Part shown: positions 55,042-63,095 of the stretch, piece by piece
How the letters are laid out: each line of letters starts with the position of its first letter
Numbering within the stretch: the first letter of the stretch is position 1
Source: Leuconostoc lactis
GTDB taxonomy: Bacteria > Bacillota > Bacilli > Lactobacillales > Lactobacillaceae
NCBI RefSeq assembly: GCF_007954625.1
Contig: NZ_CP042420.1
Coordinates: 1,500,501 to 1,564,500 of the forward strand
Direction: 5' to 3'
DNA length: 64,000 bases
Program-made: the position numbers and the translations under genes
Notes under the pieces: model-generated
The model's database searches: none
Seen by the model: only the letters and a program-made list of their open reading frames with translations
What the model was told of the DNA's origin: nothing

Positions 55042-55556
55042 TAAATCATCTCCTCACGATAAAACACAAATTTGATTGTGCCGTTTCCGGATAGCGTTAA
55101 TACATTATTACCAACACCCAAAACCAATTGTGTACTATCGTATGTTCCGTTTGATAGTTCAAAACTGCCAAAGTCTCCACTAACTTCAATCGTTCCATTT
55201 ACCTTAATCTTGCTTTTAACCGACCGTGAACCGATGTTGTACAGCGTAATTGATTGTGTACCCTTAACTGTAAATTCAGTGTCTTGAAATATCCAATTAG
55301 GAAAATAAACATCATCCCAAATATCAGAACCCTCGCTATTGTTGCCGATGGCAAACGGATAAACATTAAAAGTAATCGTTACTTTTAGCGTTCTCATCTT
55401 TTCATCATCATCAAAACTAATACCATCCACTTTACCAAACCAATGGAATGACTTGTCGTGTGTATCATATAGCGGTTGAATACCTAATGGTACTAACTGC
55501 CGTTTAACGTCGCTTTCCAGAACCTTCCTATCGGAATATTCCTGGTTGAATAACAT
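55041..55556 (-). pseudogene. Distal tail (Dit) protein, C-terminal fragment
   Basis: 171 residues from an ATG one base inside the IS junction. IWDDVYFPNWIFQDTEFTVKG and the beta-rich GTIEVSGDFGSFEL end resemble the C-terminal half of Dit/sipho-tail proteins, which are normally about 250-280 residues. The N-terminal part and upstream tape-measure gene are gone, replaced by IS copy 2. The ATG has no ribosome site, so expression is doubtful. Confidence 0.72.
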
Positions 55557-55684
55557 CAGGGAATAATGTCAATACTTTGGAGTGGTTTTTAGATAGCCCC
55601 GCGAGGGGCCGGAGCTACCCCGAAAGTTTAATCAAAAAGAATAAACGAGGTCCAGGCAATCATCGCCCGGACCTCGTTTGTTTT

Positions 55685-55906
55685 CTATAATTTATTTTCG
55701 GATTCAATCATGTAAGAATCATAGTTGTCAATTTTCCACTGTAAATAATCACGGGCATCAACAATTTCTTTTACCTTTTCGTTAAGCGTATTAATTGCTT
55801 CGCCTAGAATGTCTTTACGGGCTGGAATGGTAGTCGGGTCGTCTTCGAACACGGCGCTGATGTCAAGATTATGGACAGGCTTTTTTGGCACCGAGAGGTA
55901 CCGCAC
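55685..55906 (-). pseudogene. MerR-like C-terminal fragment (copy 2)
   Basis: Identical 73-residue frame to that in copy 1; see there. Confidence 0.5.
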
Positions 55907-56148
55907 TCCGAAAATTTTTCAAAACCCGGATTTCAGCTTAAAACGGCGTGATTTCTGGGTGTTTTTGTAGGTGGAACAGGGCCGAGCCCTACCAGTGAGA
56001 GAAAACAGGTGGTATAGATTGTGAACCAGCCGGATTTCACAAGTTGTATCGTGCAACAAATAAGCCTTCACAAGGCGAATTTTTGAAATTCACAAGTGAC
56101 GGCTTATAAACGGCGTCGTACCGGCTAGTGCCGATAACCGGCATTATG

Positions 56149-57027
56149 TTAAGCAGCAAGTGGTATAGCTGCCGGACGGGTCTTTGTAGATATTCTGGTG
56201 GTGTTCCACCAGTAGTCATAGCGGTGCGCTCCTGCAATAATCGCATTGATTGACCAACTTAAGCGACGTGGGTTGAAGAATTCTGATTTGAAAAATGAGT
56301 GATAGTTTTCGATGATTGTGTTGTGCTCGGGATGCCCCGGTGAGCTGAATGAGTGCATGAGGCCATAAAATGAGACGGTATCTTCGTATTCCTCACTGAT
56401 GAAGTGGGAACCGTTATCTGAGTGCAAAATGATTGATGTTTCGGCGTTGAGAATCGATTTAGGAATTTGACGCATAGCTGTTTGAAGTGCTCGTTTAGTT
56501 AAATCAGATGTCATATCATAGCCAACGACGGCACCAATGACATCACCGGTAAACCAGTCTAGAACGCTGGCTTTATAGAGTTTCTGCTTATCTGGCATCA
56601 CCAGGTAAGTTACATCAGTTGTGAGAACTTGGTATGGTCGTTCAATGATAATGTCTTTAACCAGATTGTCGCGTTCAACAACTGGACGGCCGCGATTTCC
56701 TTTATAAGACTGAGTGATAACAGACTTATATTCAATCTTCTGCATCAAGCGATGAACACGGTGTTCACCGGTATGTATGTCATATTGATCGGCCAATTCC
56801 TGCACCATACGCTTAATTCCGTAGGAATTATTGAACTCGTGCGCGTCAACGATTTCTTGAATTTTCTCGATTATCAGAGCGTCTTGTAAATCGTGTTCTG
56901 TGGGCGATTTTGGAGCTTTGTGCGAATAAAAAGTGCTTGAGGGCACATTCATGACCGCAAGCAACTTGGTTTGAGAATATTTCGCATTTTCAGACATATC
57001 GACGACGGCGCGCTCCGCTAAACTCAT
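56149..57027 (-). CDS. IS3-family OrfB (copy 2)
   Basis: Same 292-residue DDE protein as in copy 1, no change. Confidence 0.94.
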   Translation of the reverse strand: MSLAERAVVDMSENAKYSQTKLLAVMNVPSSTFYSHKAPKSPTEHDLQDALIIEKIQEIVDAHEFNNSYGIKRMVQELADQYDIHTGEHRVHRLMQKIEYKSVITQSYKGNRGRPVVERDNLVKDIIIERPYQVLTTDVTYLVMPDKQKLYKASVLDWFTGDVIGAVVGYDMTSDLTKRALQTAMRQIPKSILNAETSIILHSDNGSHFISEEYEDTVSFYGLMHSFSSPGHPEHNTIIENYHSFFKSEFFNPRRLSWSINAIIAGAHRYDYWWNTTRISTKTRPAAIPLAA

Positions 57028-57329
57028 CGTCGGTTGGATTTTTTTATCTGTTCACGTGAGTATTTGTCCATTAAAGTGACTGCTTCACGCAAAATTTGGT
57101 TATCTTGTTCGAGTTCGGCAATTCTCGCTTCAAGTTCAGAGACTGTTTTCTTGGTAATTTTTTCGCCATTGTCACTCACCGCAGGTGAATACTCACGGAC
57201 CCAGCGCCGAACGGCGCTTATTGAGATTTTATTTTCACGTGAAATTTGGCTTAATGTTTGTTTTTCATCCCAATGTAGGGCAGCGATAGCTGCCTTCTGT
57301 TCAGGGGAATAATAATTTCGTGTAGTCAT
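57024..57329 (-). CDS. IS3-family OrfA (copy 2)
   Basis: Same 101-residue protein and slip site as copy 1. Confidence 0.92.
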   Translation of the reverse strand: MTTRNYYSPEQKAAIAALHWDEKQTLSQISRENKISISAVRRWVREYSPAVSDNGEKITKKTVSELEARIAELEQDNQILREAVTLMDKYSREQIKKSNRR

Positions 57330-57393
57330 AATAAAAAGACGCTCCTGCTGGTTTCATTTTACAGGAAATGGTTCTAAAAACCACTCCATGAAA

Positions 57394-57567
57394 CTAGCAT
57401 AAGCACCTTGTTGGATTATCATTGATCTGAGTTGCTGCAGCAAGAATGTCTATAACTTTATCATCGTCACAGAACCCTTTAACCAAAATAACATGTATAC
57501 CGTCGTCCAGATACGATTGTTTTATCTCTCTAAATAATTTTTTATCTTCTTCTTCGAAAATTCCCAT
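57394..57567 (-). pseudogene. Phage gene cut by IS copy 2
   Basis: A frame with AAAGGAG at its start encodes MGIFEEEDKKLFREIKQSYL and continues to about codon 53, where it enters the IS and stops four codons later (CLC). An acidic, soluble small phage protein of unknown function that has lost its 3' end. Confidence 0.6.
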
Positions 57568-57618
57568 ATTATTTTCTCCTTTTGCAGTAATTATACTACT
57601 AGAGAGATGTGGGTTGGA

Positions 57619-57798
57619 TTAGAAATTATTGAATCGTTTAGACATCTTATCAAATTCCTTGTCGAAGTCTTTTTCAAACTTCTTGCGACGATCATTCATT
57701 CTCATCATATATCTAATTACAAAGGTAATTAATAACACGGCTGCAAATAACCAAAGTAGTCCGAAAACAATCGCAATAATCAATAATGTGTTAATCAT
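57619..57798 (-). CDS. Small phage membrane protein
   Basis: Start at MINTLLIIAIVFGLLWLFAA behind AGGAG; 59 residues. One long helix (about 3-29), then a strongly charged tail (RRKKFEKDFDKEFDKMSK). No family recognised. Follows the phosphoesterase gene closely. Confidence 0.6.
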   Translation of the reverse strand: MINTLLIIAIVFGLLWLFAAVLLITFVIRYMMRMNDRRKKFEKDFDKEFDKMSKRFNNF

Positions 57799-57808
57799 AA
57801 TTTTTCTC

Positions 57809-59008
57809 CTAAACGTGCCACTCGGCAACTAACTTGTCACTATCATATTCAAGTACATATAGCTCTTTCTTGGATAACGTCCAACCGTTCATGATTTCAT
57901 AATTGTCATTCGGTTTAACTGTTCCAAGTTGTCGACTAATCACGCCTCCCTCATCCACTGTCTTTTCCTTGTGGAAGTGACCTTTGTGAATTTCACGACT
58001 GTGAGCTAGTGACCAGGCACCACCAAACTCATTTGCAAATAGCATGGGTAGGTTTTTAGGTGCTAAATCACCATGGGCTAACATGATACCCACGTTATCC
58101 AATAAATAGGCATCACGGAACTGGATATTGTTCTTGACAACGACTTGTGGGTACTTGGCTTTCAAATACTCCATGAACATGTACTCCATGTTGCCTGAAT
58201 GATTGCCAGCCATTTGTTTGATGTGAAGTGTTGTGCTGTTTTTCAGGGCAGCAGTGACCAACACGTCAAAGAACTGTTTAGCGTCCTCAACGGCTTGTAC
58301 CATATTAACTTCATCAAGCAATGTGCCTTTCAAAGTCTGTGATGACCACATCTGACTAGAATGGAATAGATCACCTAGCTGCTCAATCACAATCGTTTTG
58401 TAACCCTTATTGATAAGCTCTAACAGCCTATCTAAGTGACCTTTAACATCTTCTAGTGTAGTTATACCAAAATGCAAATCAGGAAGCGGTACAACCAAAT
58501 TGTGCGTGTCTCGTGCAACCTGATTGACCGTGTATGGCTTAATGTCTGCTTTGAACAGATTAGCAATATCTTGTGGCATTAATTCATCACCTGACTTAGG
58601 CTTAACCGTAATCTTAGACTGATACAAATCAATCAAGCCATTCTCTTGGCTATTCTGTTGCCAAAAGTTGTTGCGTGCTGATACGATATCCCATTCAGTT
58701 GGATCAAAGCCGTGCGCTCTCAATACAAAGTCAGGGTCTTTAGCCTGTTCAGAAGTCATTTGCATAGTAGTAGATGATGTTGTGCTACCGTCTTTGTTGA
58801 TGACGATTTCAGTACCACGTTTCACATCTTTAACCTTGTTGTGCTTTGATTGTGTTTGTACACCACGATATCGTTGCACTGACCGCCGACTAACATTCAA
58901 GCCGTAATTATCAAAGAAATAATCGATAACCTGACGCGTGTCCATACCTTGCTCGTACAACCTTTTGACTAACACCCTATATTCACTGGTCCATTTAAAA
59001 TATGCCAT
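57809..59008 (-). CDS. Phage metallophosphoesterase with N-terminal HTH
   Basis: 399 residues. The N-terminus is a homeodomain-like HTH (EYRVLVKRLYEQGMDTRQVI to SRRSVQRYRG). The phosphoesterase set follows: VPLPDLHFG, EQLGDLFHSS, QMAGNHSGN, MLAHGD, HKGHFHKE. Similar proteins lie near terminase genes in other siphophages, which fits the lost module next door. A role in DNA end processing is inference. Confidence 0.78.
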   Translation of the reverse strand: MAYFKWTSEYRVLVKRLYEQGMDTRQVIDYFFDNYGLNVSRRSVQRYRGVQTQSKHNKVKDVKRGTEIVINKDGSTTSSTTMQMTSEQAKDPDFVLRAHGFDPTEWDIVSARNNFWQQNSQENGLIDLYQSKITVKPKSGDELMPQDIANLFKADIKPYTVNQVARDTHNLVVPLPDLHFGITTLEDVKGHLDRLLELINKGYKTIVIEQLGDLFHSSQMWSSQTLKGTLLDEVNMVQAVEDAKQFFDVLVTAALKNSTTLHIKQMAGNHSGNMEYMFMEYLKAKYPQVVVKNNIQFRDAYLLDNVGIMLAHGDLAPKNLPMLFANEFGGAWSLAHSREIHKGHFHKEKTVDEGGVISRQLGTVKPNDNYEIMNGWTLSKKELYVLEYDSDKLVAEWHV

Positions 59009-59010
59009 AC

Positions 59011-59190
59011 TTAAAACCTCACGTGTTTACGATAATCAATATTCCGGTTGTCGTAAATTTCTGCTTTCTTCTGTGCCTCTGCGCGCCTGTGTCTTTCTAC
59101 GCTCGTACGCTTATAGTCTTCTGCGTGCTGCTTATTGACTTTTGTCGCGTCACGAATATGAATGAGGCGCTTTTTAGTTTTCTCGTCCAT
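59011..59190 (-). CDS. Small basic phage protein, paralogue A
   Basis: 59 residues, MDEKTKKRLIHIRDATKVNK onward, ending YDNRNIDYRKHVRF, with GAGGT ahead of the ATG. Very rich in Arg and Lys. Its end matches that of the 56-residue protein at 60751-60921 (N-K/R-N-I-N/D-Y-Q/R-K-H-M/V-R). Directly upstream of the phosphoesterase. Confidence 0.6.
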   Translation of the reverse strand: MDEKTKKRLIHIRDATKVNKQHAEDYKRTSVERHRRAEAQKKAEIYDNRNIDYRKHVRF

Positions 59191-59203
59191 GTTTTACCTC
59201 ATC

Positions 59204-59235
59204 AAAAAAGCCCAACCTACAATGTAAGTCGGACT
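59204..59235 (-). terminator. Terminator of the accessory cassette
   Basis: AGTCCGACTTA-CATTG-TAGGTTGGGCT stem with G-U pairs and T6 on the minus strand. Confidence 0.6.
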
Positions 59236-59299
59236 GTTGTGCATTATGTAGTAAAAAACTACCGTTAGATTTAACTAACTAGCGCTACCAAATATTTTT

Positions 59300-59944
59300 T
59301 TATTTTTGTAAACTCTGCCAACGTATAAATGCTTCTTCATTTTGAACCAATTTGAAATACTCGGTGTCTCTATTTAGCATAGCAACCGTGAGTTCCTCGT
59401 TCTGCTTATTGTTCATACCTTTAATAACACCGTTTAATAAATCTGTTAGTGGTTCTCCAATTCCACGTTTAAAATTAAATCCAAGTGTTTGCAAAACGTT
59501 TAAGGTATTTCTTGAAAGCAATGGCTTTATTTTGTCAATATCAGTTAACATTTTTTCGTTATTATTCGGCACAATTTTCTCTATTGTAGGTACAACCGTT
59601 TCCGCAACAAAGTTCAAGTCTTCATCTGAAAGCTTTTGTGAAACCAATTCATCTTTCAATGACTCTGATATCATTTGCAAATCTTGCTTATCACTCAACA
59701 AATCTTGAATAATATCCGTCAGTTCAGCAATTGTTTCTTTGTCATTTCTTTGAGCCTTTGATGTTGCTATTTTGTCATGGACAATTGTTGCAGTGTTTCT
59801 AATGGCGATAGCTGCCAATTGACCGACAACTTTACTAGTTTCTGGATCCATATTTTTATTACCTACCTTGATTTTATTATTTACATTATAACAAGGCAGC
59901 TCTAACGGAACTATATCAAATGATGATTTTTTTACTGTTTCCAT
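59300..59944 (-). CDS. Uncharacterised accessory phage protein, 214 residues
   Basis: Helical, no membrane segment, rich in Asn, Lys, Asp and Ile. The MDPETSKVVGQLAAIAIRNT start at residue 32 has a site too and could be the true start; GGAG precedes the first ATG. Blocks DIIQDLLSDKQDLQMISESLKDEL suggest coiled coil. AT-rich and flanked by terminators together with the DUF4145 gene. I do not recognise a family. Confidence 0.55.
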   Translation of the reverse strand: METVKKSSFDIVPLELPCYNVNNKIKVGNKNMDPETSKVVGQLAAIAIRNTATIVHDKIATSKAQRNDKETIAELTDIIQDLLSDKQDLQMISESLKDELVSQKLSDEDLNFVAETVVPTIEKIVPNNNEKMLTDIDKIKPLLSRNTLNVLQTLGFNFKRGIGEPLTDLLNGVIKGMNNKQNEELTVAMLNRDTEYFKLVQNEEAFIRWQSLQK

Positions 59945-60022
59945 GATTTTTCTCCAAACAAAAGGTCCAACATGCGCATCTGTTTTAGATTCGCAAATCG
60001 GACCTCACGTTAATTAGGTTTA

Positions 60023-60646
60023 TTAAGAATTTGTCTCTTTGGTTGAGCCACTTTCTTTATTCATCAGAGCTGGATATTCATAATTCATTTTAAGCAGCAT
60101 TTCACAAAATTTAATCATTTTCTCAGCGTCTGCTTTAGTATTAACCACAATTTGGTGAGTTGCCACGTTACCAAACTTTCTAATTGAATCTATCCATTCC
60201 CCGCTGTTTTGTGAAACATAATGATTATCTTTCAAATAATTTACATAATAAACAAAGTTTTTATTTTCATCAGCTCCTAAATCAACACCCACATGCATGA
60301 GCAACTTTCTACAAAGTAAAATTACACCTGTATAGGATTGAACAGAAAACGATTTCCTAGCCTCTTCATAAACACTATTAACGTTATTGGGTATATCATG
60401 AACTGAATTTCCATAATTAACTCCCGGAACCTGTATATCGTTATAAATAAAACTTGGCATTTTGCAATTAGTGCATATAAAAACACCTTGTGGAAATACA
60501 TTTTGATTTTGGCCATAGTTCAACTCGCCCAAATACATTCCCTCATCACTAGTAATTTTAGATCCACAATACCCGCATGTATATGTTGCTTCCATAATTT
60601 CTTTCGAGCTCCATCTATATTCCGTCTCATCATATAAATTTCTCAT
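60023..60646 (-). CDS. DUF4145-containing protein with zinc ribbon
   Basis: 207 residues. N-terminal zinc ribbon CGYCGSK...FICTNCKMPSF (two CxxC), then a DUF4145 domain (VYEEARKSFSVQSYTGVILL, LLMHVGVDLG, KFGNVATH). DUF4145 often occurs with restriction or other defence genes. It has AGGAG and a TATAAT at 60674-60679. Inserted in the phage with the 214-residue gene between two terminators, so it is probably expressed on its own. Confidence 0.75.
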   Translation of the reverse strand: MRNLYDETEYRWSSKEIMEATYTCGYCGSKITSDEGMYLGELNYGQNQNVFPQGVFICTNCKMPSFIYNDIQVPGVNYGNSVHDIPNNVNSVYEEARKSFSVQSYTGVILLCRKLLMHVGVDLGADENKNFVYYVNYLKDNHYVSQNSGEWIDSIRKFGNVATHQIVVNTKADAEKMIKFCEMLLKMNYEYPALMNKESGSTKETNS

Positions 60647-60713
60647 AATTCATCTCCTAATTTGTTTTTCTTAATTATAAGATAAATCTATGTTTATATG
60701 TTGAGCTATACCA

Positions 60714-60738
60714 ATAAAAAAACACCCGTTAAGGTGTT
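60714..60738 (-). terminator. Terminator upstream of the accessory cassette
   Basis: AACACC-TTAACG-GGTGTT with T7 on the minus strand, after the small basic gene. Confidence 0.65.
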
Positions 60739-60750
60739 AGTGTTTGTTAC

Positions 60751-60921
60751 CTAAAACTCACGCATATGTTTTTGGTAATTAATATTCTTATTCTCAAACA
60801 GCTCAGTACGCGCCTTTTGACGCTCCAATGTTCCCCGTTTTTTTGGCATCTTTTTGTGTCGTGTATTTACTTCTGCCGATCGAGTGGACCGCCTAATAAG
60901 TCTCAAATCGTCTTCATTCAT
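60751..60921 (-). CDS. Small basic phage protein, paralogue B
   Basis: Start at MNEDDLRLIRRSTRSAEVNT behind GGAG (56 residues). Very basic, with a KKMPKKRGTLERQKARTELF middle and an ENKNINYQKHMREF end shared with the 59-residue protein at 59011. Function unknown; nucleic-acid binding is a guess from charge. Confidence 0.6.
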   Translation of the reverse strand: MNEDDLRLIRRSTRSAEVNTRHKKMPKKRGTLERQKARTELFENKNINYQKHMREF

Positions 60922-61036
60922 GATGTTCTCCAAATAAAAAAATCAAATGTGACTAAAATCTATTTTATCACAATTTCTTTGGTTATGTACGACCGGCAGG
61001 CAAGCTGGTCATTAAGTTGTGTTTGCGTTTCCGCAA

Positions 61037-61121
61037 CGACAGGACAGGGAGTCGCACCCTGTAACCGATATTTCTAACCCAAAACGACTCAAATTCTGGG
61101 GCGCTCTTGCGCAACCTGCCA
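61037..61121 (-). tRNA. tRNA-like sequence 1 (degenerate or unusual)
   Basis: 85 nt. Acceptor TGGCAGG/CCTGTCG (with G-U), D-like arm GCGC/GCGC with only a 4-nt loop, a 7-bp anticodon-like stem CCCAGAA/TTTTGGG with a 9-nt loop, and a 6-bp T-stem ACAGGG/CCCTGT with loop TGCGACT. Not a standard tRNA; anticodon undecided. Confidence 0.35.
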
Positions 61122-61206
61122 AAGACGTGGTGAGGATTTGCACCCCACAGTTTTAAGACTTTCGATTGTTCTAGTTGTCTTGCTTTACCTATTCCGCCAC
61201 ACGTCT
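61122..61206 (-). tRNA. tRNA-Leu-like sequence 2 (degenerate or unusual)
   Basis: 85 nt, a normal Leu-tRNA length. Acceptor AGACGTG/CACGTCT is perfect, D region GCGGAATAGGTAAAGC is Leu-like, T-stem is 6 bp (GTGGGG/CCTCAC) with loop TGCAAAT. The anticodon arm does not form a normal 5-bp stem, only AAGAC/GTCTT around 17 nt. Confidence 0.4.
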
Positions 61207-61232
61207 CGTTTTTATGCACCGGTGCAGTGCAA

Positions 61233-61277
61233 TGTGAATGATCAGGACTCGAACCTGACGCGTGGCCATACATTCAC
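61233..61277 (-). other. tRNA minihelix-like sequence 3
   Basis: 45 nt with acceptor-like GTGAATG/CATTCAC and a T-arm GTCAGG-TTCGAGT-CCTGAT, but no room for D and anticodon arms. Either a deleted tRNA or a tRNA mimic. Confidence 0.4.
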
Positions 61278-61370
61278 CCCAGAGTTTACCTAACTAGTAT
61301 GGAGTCGCTTTCAAATGAAGTCGCAACTCAGATAAAATCTGTATCGTATTATACCACCTCGTCAGGCGAA

Positions 61371-61442
61371 TGGTCACACACAGAATTGAACTGCAATCTC
61401 TGGGACTTCACTCCAGCGCTCTACCATTTGAGCTATATGACC
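61371..61442 (-). tRNA. Phage tRNA-Phe (anticodon GAA)
   Basis: 72-nt cloverleaf on the minus strand: acceptor GGTCATA/TGTGACC, D-arm GCTC/GAGC with AAATGGTA, anticodon loop GTGAAGT (one weak pair at the stem top), T-arm with TTCAATT, discriminator A. Part of a prophage tRNA cluster filling 60960-61500. Confidence 0.82.
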
Positions 61443-61561
61443 AAATTTGGGTGCTGGCTCACTCTGTACCGGTGTCTTACTAACCAGCTCCCAAATATGC
61501 TTTTAGGGATGAGCAATAACCCGCTTTGTTTAATCTTGCATGCTACTAATATACCGTATAT

Positions 61562-62038
61562 TTATTCACTGTGTTTATACTCGTTATCTACTGATACTAT
61601 CAAATCTAGTTCATCAGCAGTCCACAACGCTAGTTTTAGATATGCAGTATTAAGTAGTTTACTCAAGTTAGCGTTTGAATACCCTGTCAAATCTGCCAGT
61701 TCATCAAAGCTCATCCGCATGAAGTGCCTGTTGTACAGTAGATTACCAAACCTGCCGTCCATATTCCTGACTGCTCTCAAGATGACCTGCACTTTCCATT
61801 TAGCAGTTTGCGACTCGCTCATCTTTTCCATGAAGTTAATTGTTGCGTCTTCTGTGTGATTACCAAACGATGTCACTCTCGGCATATCTGAAATCGTGGG
61901 CGAATGATACATCAAGTCATTAGGTGTGAGATGAGCCAAGTCAATTAAGTCTTTAAACTCACTTGAACGATTGATGGCAGTCGGATCACCGAAGAACAGC
62001 GCAACTTTTTTAATTGTTCGTTTACGGTCATACTGCAA
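61562..62038 (-). CDS. Phage transcriptional regulator, ArpU/RinA-like
   Basis: 158 residues. The C-terminal half has a sigma-4-like HTH (MSFDELADLTGYSNANLSKL). The position at the end of the early region, before tRNAs and the packaging genes, is that of ArpU/RinA late regulators. The sequence match is weak, so the call rests mostly on place and HTH. Confidence 0.6.
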   Translation of the reverse strand: MQYDRKRTIKKVALFFGDPTAINRSSEFKDLIDLAHLTPNDLMYHSPTISDMPRVTSFGNHTEDATINFMEKMSESQTAKWKVQVILRAVRNMDGRFGNLLYNRHFMRMSFDELADLTGYSNANLSKLLNTAYLKLALWTADELDLIVSVDNEYKHSE

Positions 62039-62050
62039 ATTCTTTCTCCT

Positions 62051-62242
62051 CTACACCTCCACTGGTGTTGCTCGACCCATCTTAAACACTTGCGTCTTCA
62101 ACTTAGGCATGCGGAACATCTGCGTGTTCGCGTTAGCTACGGCATCTTCTAAGTTCCAGTAACTTGAACCCGACGTCTCCCATGGGTCGTTGTCTGAATA
62201 ACGATAGCCAACTATGAATACCTGCTTGTCTACTACTTTCAT
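62051..62242 (-). CDS. Small phage protein, 63 residues
   Basis: Mixed alpha/beta-looking, FIVGYRYSDNDPWETSGSSY near the start. No family recognised. Its ATG overlaps the stop of the upstream XRE-type gene (4 nt). Confidence 0.6.
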   Translation of the reverse strand: MKVVDKQVFIVGYRYSDNDPWETSGSSYWNLEDAVANANTQMFRMPKLKTQVFKMGRATPVEV

Positions 62243-62520
62243 TTCACACCATCCGTAAACCTATCTAGTGTAAAATCGAGTGCCATTGCAATCTTGGCAA
62301 GCGAACTAAAGTACGGGTCGCGTCGTTGTCCGCTAACAATCACCCTGACGTTTGTTGGATCACTTAGACCTGCTCGTCTGGCTACTTCGCTATAAGTGTA
62401 TTCATTGTCTATCATGGCCTGTGCGATAACTCGCCCATAATGGGTGTTGTATACAGAATTTGCGTAATAATACAATAATTCTTTCTTTGATGAGGTTCTG
62501 AAAGCACGTTTTGTTACCAT
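62239..62520 (-). CDS. XRE-like HTH phage protein
   Basis: Start at MVTKRAFRTSSKKELLYYYA, 1 nt after the stop of the gene before; 93 residues. The HTH lies in YTYSEVARRAGLSDPTNVRVIV followed by LAKIAMALDFTLDRF, the XRE pattern. A GTG nine codons earlier is an alternative start. Regulator of the early/late switch is possible but unproven. Confidence 0.7.
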   Translation of the reverse strand: MVTKRAFRTSSKKELLYYYANSVYNTHYGRVIAQAMIDNEYTYSEVARRAGLSDPTNVRVIVSGQRRDPYFSSLAKIAMALDFTLDRFTDGVK

Positions 62521-62521
62521 A

Positions 62522-62680
62522 TCAATCACCAACCCTTCCGTAGTCACCGACCACGATCGCTTTCTTATCTGGCGCCGTGAGGGATAGTGTACCGTTCAGC
62601 TTTTCAGCCTGTGCATTTGCTCCCTCAAACGTATCGAACGTTTCAATTGTGTGTCCGTCAATTCTCACGTCATATTTCAT
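62522..62680 (-). CDS. Small phage protein, 52 residues
   Basis: Start at MKYDVRIDGHTIETFDTFEG with GGAGG 6 nt upstream, inside the end of rusA. Two beta-hairpin-like halves, no family recognised. Overlaps rusA by 11 nt. Confidence 0.55.
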   Translation of the reverse strand: MKYDVRIDGHTIETFDTFEGANAQAEKLNGTLSLTAPDKKAIVVGDYGRVGD

Positions 62681-63095
62681 GTGTTGCCTCCATTTCATAA
62701 ATTTCAAGTCGCGGATTCAACTTATCAAGATAGAAATCATGATCAAATCCGCCAACGTTTTTAACATTGTCATTTTCTAAAAATGCTTTTCCGCGTAGCT
62801 TTGCTGTCTGCATGCCGTCAAAGATAAACTTTTGTGTAAATGCCCAGTTGTCGGGATCAATGCGCCGGTCTTCTAAGTACCAATCAAACTTCAGCTTAGC
62901 TGGCCATGTGAATAACACGTCATCTACCATGGCTTGCAGAAACACACCGCGTGCATAAGCTGTACCAATACGTTTTAGTTTTGCAGCAATGTATTTGCTC
63001 TTGCGTTCTGCTTCAATATATTTATTCAAAGTTAGTGGCTTCAAATGCGTGAGATCAAGCGTGACTTTTTTATATCCGATTATTTGTTGACCCAA
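62670..63095 (-). CDS. RusA-family Holliday junction resolvase
   Basis: 141 residues. LTLNKYIEAERKSKYIAAKLKR and the catalytic block RRIDPDNWAFTQKFIFDGM with its aspartates are RusA features. It resolves branched DNA before packaging. Overlaps the HNHc-like gene and the next small gene in the same transcript. Confidence 0.88.
   Translation of the reverse strand: MGQQIIGYKKVTLDLTHLKPLTLNKYIEAERKSKYIAAKLKRIGTAYARGVFLQAMVDDVLFTWPAKLKFDWYLEDRRIDPDNWAFTQKFIFDGMQTAKLRGKAFLENDNVKNVGGFDHDFYLDKLNPRLEIYEMEATHEI

Larger units (their letters stand above)
55558..57407 (-). mobile_element. IS3-family element, copy 2 (1850 bp, inverted)
   Basis: Reverse of copy 1, same length and identical encoded proteins. 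Inner inverted repeats at 55578-55593 and 57373-57388. The bases flanking its two ends do not match each other, and the neighbours are a tail gene fragment on one side and an early-region gene fragment on the other, so it marks a deletion junction. Confidence 0.88.

Noticed and set aside
61215..61226. Perfect 12-bp palindrome TGCACCGGTGCA
   Set aside because: Lies between tRNA-like genes with no other signal; may be chance or a processing site.
60983..61273. 96-codon open frame on the minus strand
   Set aside because: It runs through three tRNA-like sequences; base pairing, not coding, explains the region.
61448..61495. Long hairpin GGGTGCTGG...CCAGCTCCC next to tRNA-Phe
   Set aside because: No T-run for a terminator and no tRNA T-loop; possibly a processing stem, too little to call.
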